In this document: in pieces, positions 17,556-18,899 of the stretch
Layout: every line of letters starts with the position of its first letter
Position numbering within the stretch: position 1 is the stretch's first letter
Assembly (NCBI GenBank): GCA_052145775.1
Contig: JBKQNY010000050.1
Span: 1-18,899, forward strand
DNA: 18,899 bases
Direction of reading: 5' to 3'
Origin: CAVYPR01 sp052145775
Lineage (GTDB): Bacteria > Actinomycetota > Acidimicrobiia > Acidimicrobiales > RAAP-2
Made by a program: the position numbers and the translations under genes
Notes under the pieces: model-generated
Database searches by the model: none
What the model saw: only the letters and a program-made list of their open reading frames with translations
What the model was told of the DNA's origin: nothing

Positions 17556-17972
17556 CTACCCGGGCGTATCGAGGCGGGCCACGGCCGCCGCCTCCTCCGC
17601 CTCGAAGGGCGTGGAGAGGAACGCCTCGACCATCTCGGCGGCGACGGCCTCGCTGGTCAGCCGGAGCCCGAAGGCCAGCACGTTGGCGTCGTTCCACCGC
17701 CGGGCCCCCTCGGCCGTGGCGCCGTCGGTGCACAGGGCGGCCCGGACCCCGGCCACCTTGTTGGCGGCGATCGACACCCCGGTGCCGGTTGTGCAGCAGA
17801 CCACGCCGCGCTGGGCCCGGCCGGCGGCGACGGCCTCGCCCACCGCCCGCCCGACCTCGGGCCACTCGGCGCCGTCGGCCACGACCTCGATCTCGTGGCC
17901 CGCGCCGCGCAGCCGCTCCACCACGGCCGCGGTGAGCGCGGTCTGCTCGTCGGTGCCGAAGGCGACCCTCAC
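17556..17972 (-). CDS. RpiB/LacAB-family sugar-phosphate isomerase
   Basis: This 138-aa protein of the RpiB/LacA/LacB family interconverts aldose and ketose phosphates; ribose 5-phosphate and ribulose 5-phosphate are the best-known pair. It has AFGTDE (4-9), CCTTGTGVSIAANKVAGVRAA (about 59-79) with a Cys at the position of the E. coli catalytic Cys66, and ARRWNDANVLAFGLRL (about 90-105). Two positions that are His in E. coli RpiB differ: the residue after the first Asp is Glu9, and the one before the NDANVL motif is Trp. The substrate may therefore not be ribose 5-phosphate. Start GTG 17972 gives the first strand immediately, and a GGTAGCGT box 7 nt upstream suggests a leaderless transcript. 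The acyl-CoA ligase gene ends 24 nt upstream. Confidence 0.83.
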   Translation of the reverse strand: MRVAFGTDEQTALTAAVVERLRGAGHEIEVVADGAEWPEVGRAVGEAVAAGRAQRGVVCCTTGTGVSIAANKVAGVRAALCTDGATAEGARRWNDANVLAFGLRLTSEAVAAEMVEAFLSTPFEAEEAAAVARLDTPG

Positions 17973-17979
17973 CCGGGGA

Positions 17980-17987
17980 ACGCTACC
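17980..17987 (-). promoter_or_regulatory. -10 element GGTAGCGT of the RpiB-like gene
   Basis: On the minus strand GGTAGCGT (TAGCGT at 17980-17985) lies 7 nt before GTG 17972, within the 24-nt gap after the acyl-CoA ligase gene. It is identical to the box before the alpha/beta hydrolase gene. The isomerase gene can thus be transcribed independently of the ligase gene. Confidence 0.55.
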
Positions 17988-17996
17988 GGGCCGACG

Positions 17997-18899
17997 TCAC
18001 CGCAGTTCGTGGCGGAGGACCTTGCCCATGGCGTTGCGGGGGAGGGCGTCGACCACCCGCACGAGGCGCGGGCGCTTGTAAGGGGCGAGCCGTTGCGCGG
18101 CGTAGGCGGCGAGGGCCTCGCCGTCGAGGACCTCCCCGGCCGGCACCACCCAGGCGGTGACCGCCTCCCCCCACTCCTCCGACGGGGTGCCGGTCACCGC
18201 GGCCTCGGCCACCCCGGGGTGGGAGAGCAGGACGTCCTCCACCTCGGCCGGGTAGACGTTGAAGCCGCCGCTGATAACGAGGTCGAGGCGGCGCCCGCGC
18301 AGCGACAGGCGGCCGTCGGCGTCGACCGAGGCCAGGTCGCCGGTGCGGAACCAGCCGCCTGTGAACGAGTCGGCCGTGGCCGCCGGCCGCTCCCAGTAGC
18401 CGGCGAAGACCGTGGGCCCGCGCACGAAGAGGACCCCGGTGGCGTCCTCCCCCTCCGTGGCCGCTGCGGTCTCCCCGTCGTGGTCGAGGCGGACCTGCGT
18501 GCCGGGGAGGGGGAAGCCGACCGTCCCGGGCCGGCGCTCGCCGTCGTAGGGGTTGGAGACCGTGAGCAGCGTCTCGGTCATGCCGTAGCGCTCGAGGACC
18601 TGCACCCCCGACGAGGCGGCGCGGCGCCAGAGCTCGGCGGGGAGCGGGGCCGAGCCCGAGACGCACAGCCGGAGCCGGGCCAGCTCGGCGGCCCGACCCG
18701 TGCCGACCAGGCGGTGGTACATGGTGGGGACCCCGAAGAAGAGGGTGGCGCCGTCGCCGGCGGCGCCGAGCACCCCCTCGGAGCTGAACCGCTCGAGCAC
18801 GGTGGCCGAGGCGCCGGCGGAGAGGGTCCCGAAGAGCCCGGCGACCAGGCCGTGGACGTGGAAGAGGGGGAGGGCGAGCACCAGCCGGTCGGCGGGCTC
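17997..18899 (-). CDS. Acyl-CoA ligase (malonyl-CoA synthetase MatB-like), 5' end missing
   Basis: This is an adenylate-forming acyl-CoA synthetase that makes acyl-CoA from acid, ATP and CoA. The frame runs off the window edge, leaving the last 300 residues; the first 200 or so, including the P-loop, are outside. Visible motifs include LPLFHVHGL near the N-terminal edge, GSAPLPAE, ERYGMTET followed by SNPYDGERRPGTVG, FRTGDLASVDADGRL, GRRLDLVISGGFNVYP, and the closing LPRNAMGKVLRHEL, whose Lys is the A10 adenylation residue. The LFHVHGL and SNPYDG segments are what I remember of MatB-type malonyl-CoA synthetases, but related acyl-CoA ligases cannot be excluded. GTG 18881 is not the true start, because six sense codons upstream continue the conserved region. 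The acyl-CoA dehydrogenase nearby points to acyl-CoA metabolism in the neighbourhood. Confidence 0.88.
   Translation of the reverse strand, partial: EPADRLVLALPLFHVHGLVAGLFGTLSAGASATVLERFSSEGVLGAAGDGATLFFGVPTMYHRLVGTGRAAELARLRLCVSGSAPLPAELWRRAASSGVQVLERYGMTETLLTVSNPYDGERRPGTVGFPLPGTQVRLDHDGETAAATEGEDATGVLFVRGPTVFAGYWERPAATADSFTGGWFRTGDLASVDADGRLSLRGRRLDLVISGGFNVYPAEVEDVLLSHPGVAEAAVTGTPSEEWGEAVTAWVVPAGEVLDGEALAAYAAQRLAPYKRPRLVRVVDALPRNAMGKVLRHELR

Noticed and set aside
17515..17865. Minus-strand open frame overlapping the RpiB-like gene.
   Set aside because: It is a shifted-frame shadow with Arg/Gly-rich composition and no motif. The RpiB-like frame has clear family signatures.

Overview
This is a very GC-rich, gene-dense chromosomal stretch. 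It holds 13 protein-coding genes (two cut by the window edges) with almost no non-coding DNA, and I saw no tRNA, rRNA, CRISPR array, insertion sequence or phage gene. Three things point to Actinomycetota: the single-chain 2-oxoglutarate dehydrogenase with a fused acyltransferase domain (Kgd type), the BTAD-type regulator tail, and the many genes with a -10 box only 6-9 nt before the start codon. The Lys/Ala-rich RNase-like protein and overall style would fit the class Acidimicrobiia, but that placement is inference from memory, not a computed result.

Layout. 1-441 (+): C-terminal end of a BTAD-domain transcriptional activator. 495-2255 (+): compact UvrD/Rep-type helicase lacking most of subdomain 2B. 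2294-5271 (+): two-gene unit joined by a GTGA overlap, a GlcD-type FAD oxidase of 2-hydroxy acids followed by a thiamine-diphosphate enzyme resembling benzoylformate decarboxylase and acetolactate synthase. The pair suggests oxidation of a 2-hydroxy acid to a 2-oxo acid, then cleavage or ligation of that product. 12148 down to 5308 (-): kgd, a NYN/PIN-like nuclease with a histone H1-like linker and an S1-like C-terminus, a FabZ-like dehydratase, and exonuclease III. 12250-15199 (+): alpha/beta hydrolase and TIGR01777-type epimerase (GTGA overlap), then an ArsB-like permease. 16157-15216 (-): DMT/NIPA-like membrane protein. 16244-17494 (+): acyl-CoA dehydrogenase, divergent from the preceding gene. 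17972-17556 (-): RpiB-like sugar-phosphate isomerase. 18899-17997 (-): C-terminal two thirds of a MatB-like acyl-CoA ligase.

The genes are mostly housekeeping and central or lipid metabolism: TCA cycle, fatty acid chemistry, acyl-CoA activation and oxidation, pentose phosphate chemistry, and DNA repair. No classical accessory island is visible.

The most unusual items are: (1) the nuclease-H1-S1 protein at 6618-8282; (2) a shared GGTA(G/A)nnT box before six genes, five of which look leaderless; (3) overlapping opposed -10 elements at 16169-16175; (4) a strong hairpin that puts the acyl-CoA dehydrogenase Shine-Dalgarno in its loop; (5) an RpiB homologue lacking two usual active-site histidines. 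I did not find a clear multi-gene defence system or another wholly new system.
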